DNA from: an uncultured Actinomycetes bacterium
GTDB taxonomy: Bacteria; Actinomycetota; Actinomycetes; Nanopelagicales; Nanopelagicaceae
Assembly (NCBI GenBank): GCA_937864205.1
Contig: CALMJB010000002.1
Span: forward strand, 1-14,919
Direction of reading: 5' to 3'
Length of the DNA stretch: 14,919 bases
The stretch's first letter is position 1; the number at the start of each line of letters is the position of its first letter. The position numbers were made by a program, and so were the translations under genes. Of the stretch, positions 14,826 through 14,919 are shown piece by piece. The notes beneath the pieces were generated by a model. The model saw only the letters and a list, made by a program, of their open reading frames with translations. It was not told the origin of the DNA and searched no databases.

Positions 14826-14919
14826 CTGATTCCACTTTTATTTGTATTTGGAATTTCTGTTGAACTTTTAGATGAATCCGCAGCCGGATTTATATTTAAT
14901 GCTGGTAAATTTCCATTTG
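14822..14919 (-). CDS. C-terminal tail of an unidentified dcw protein (FtsL-like by position only)
   Basis: An open frame enters at the window edge, runs 31 complete codons without a stop and ends at TGA (14824-14822), overlapping the ftsI ATG as ATGA. The visible part is hydrophilic, rich in Asn, Ser, Thr and Pro (for example NPAADSSKSSTEIPNTNKSG), with no recognisable motif. In actinobacterial dcw clusters the gene before ftsI is commonly a small bitopic FtsL-like protein, itself preceded by rsmH and mraZ. A disordered tail suits such a protein, but homology cannot be shown from this fragment. The coupled ATGA junction and absence of stops support a real gene. Confidence 0.55.
   Translation of the reverse strand, partial: NGNLPALNINPAADSSKSSTEIPNTNKSGIR

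Noticed and set aside
1..14919. Mobile elements, CRISPR arrays, tRNA or rRNA genes, or defence genes
   Set aside because: No transposase or integrase-like protein, regularly spaced repeat or RNA-gene signature was seen; the coding space is filled by known cell-wall and division genes.

Overview
The window is an almost uninterrupted stretch of a division and cell wall (dcw) cluster. All fourteen genes lie on the minus strand, so transcription runs from position 14919 towards 1. In order of transcription they are: the tail of an unidentified small protein (FtsL-like by position), ftsI, murE, murF, mraY, murD, ftsW, murG, murC, ftsQ, ftsZ, pgeF (yfiH), yggS and the first third of sepF. The order ftsQ-ftsZ-pgeF-yggS-sepF, with no ftsA and no ddl, is the actinobacterial arrangement. 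The proteins also have actinobacterial features: the FtsZ tail ending in DVPDFMK, GNGEQ in MurG, and the SepF N-terminus. The DNA is clearly AT-rich for an actinobacterium (judged by eye, not counted), with many Lys, Asn and Ile codons and almost no intergenic DNA. This suggests a streamlined low-GC lineage such as the freshwater acI/Nanopelagicales group. The placement is an inference.

Positions 14919 to 3126 hold a tightly packed unit for lipid II synthesis and septal wall assembly. Neighbouring genes overlap by 1 to 16 bases or are separated by at most 13 bases. MurC, MurD, MurE and MurF build the UDP-MurNAc-pentapeptide; MurE carries the meso-diaminopimelate motif DNPR. MraY and MurG make lipid I and lipid II. 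FtsW (glycosyltransferase) and FtsI (transpeptidase) polymerise and cross-link septal peptidoglycan, and FtsQ belongs to the divisome that controls them.

Positions 2883-3125 are the only real intergenic region, about 240 bases between ftsQ and ftsZ. It holds a good sigma-70-like promoter, a run of dyads including a perfect 10-bp stem just before the ftsZ ribosome binding site, and an upstream stretch complementary to that binding site. It looks like a structured regulatory leader and is the most interesting part of the window.

Positions 1689-1 hold pgeF, yggS and sepF. PgeF-family proteins include a peptidoglycan editing factor that corrects MurC errors, YggS is a PLP homeostasis protein, and SepF is the membrane anchor of FtsZ in bacteria lacking FtsA. 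A pair of small hairpins sits at the ftsZ stop codon, between ftsZ and pgeF.

No mobile element, CRISPR array, tRNA or rRNA was seen, and no novel enzymatic system. The unusual points are the ftsZ leader, two 12-bp in-frame tandem repeats (in murD and murF), repeated overlap architecture at gene junctions, and two start codons (mraY, murD) that differ from the longest open frames.
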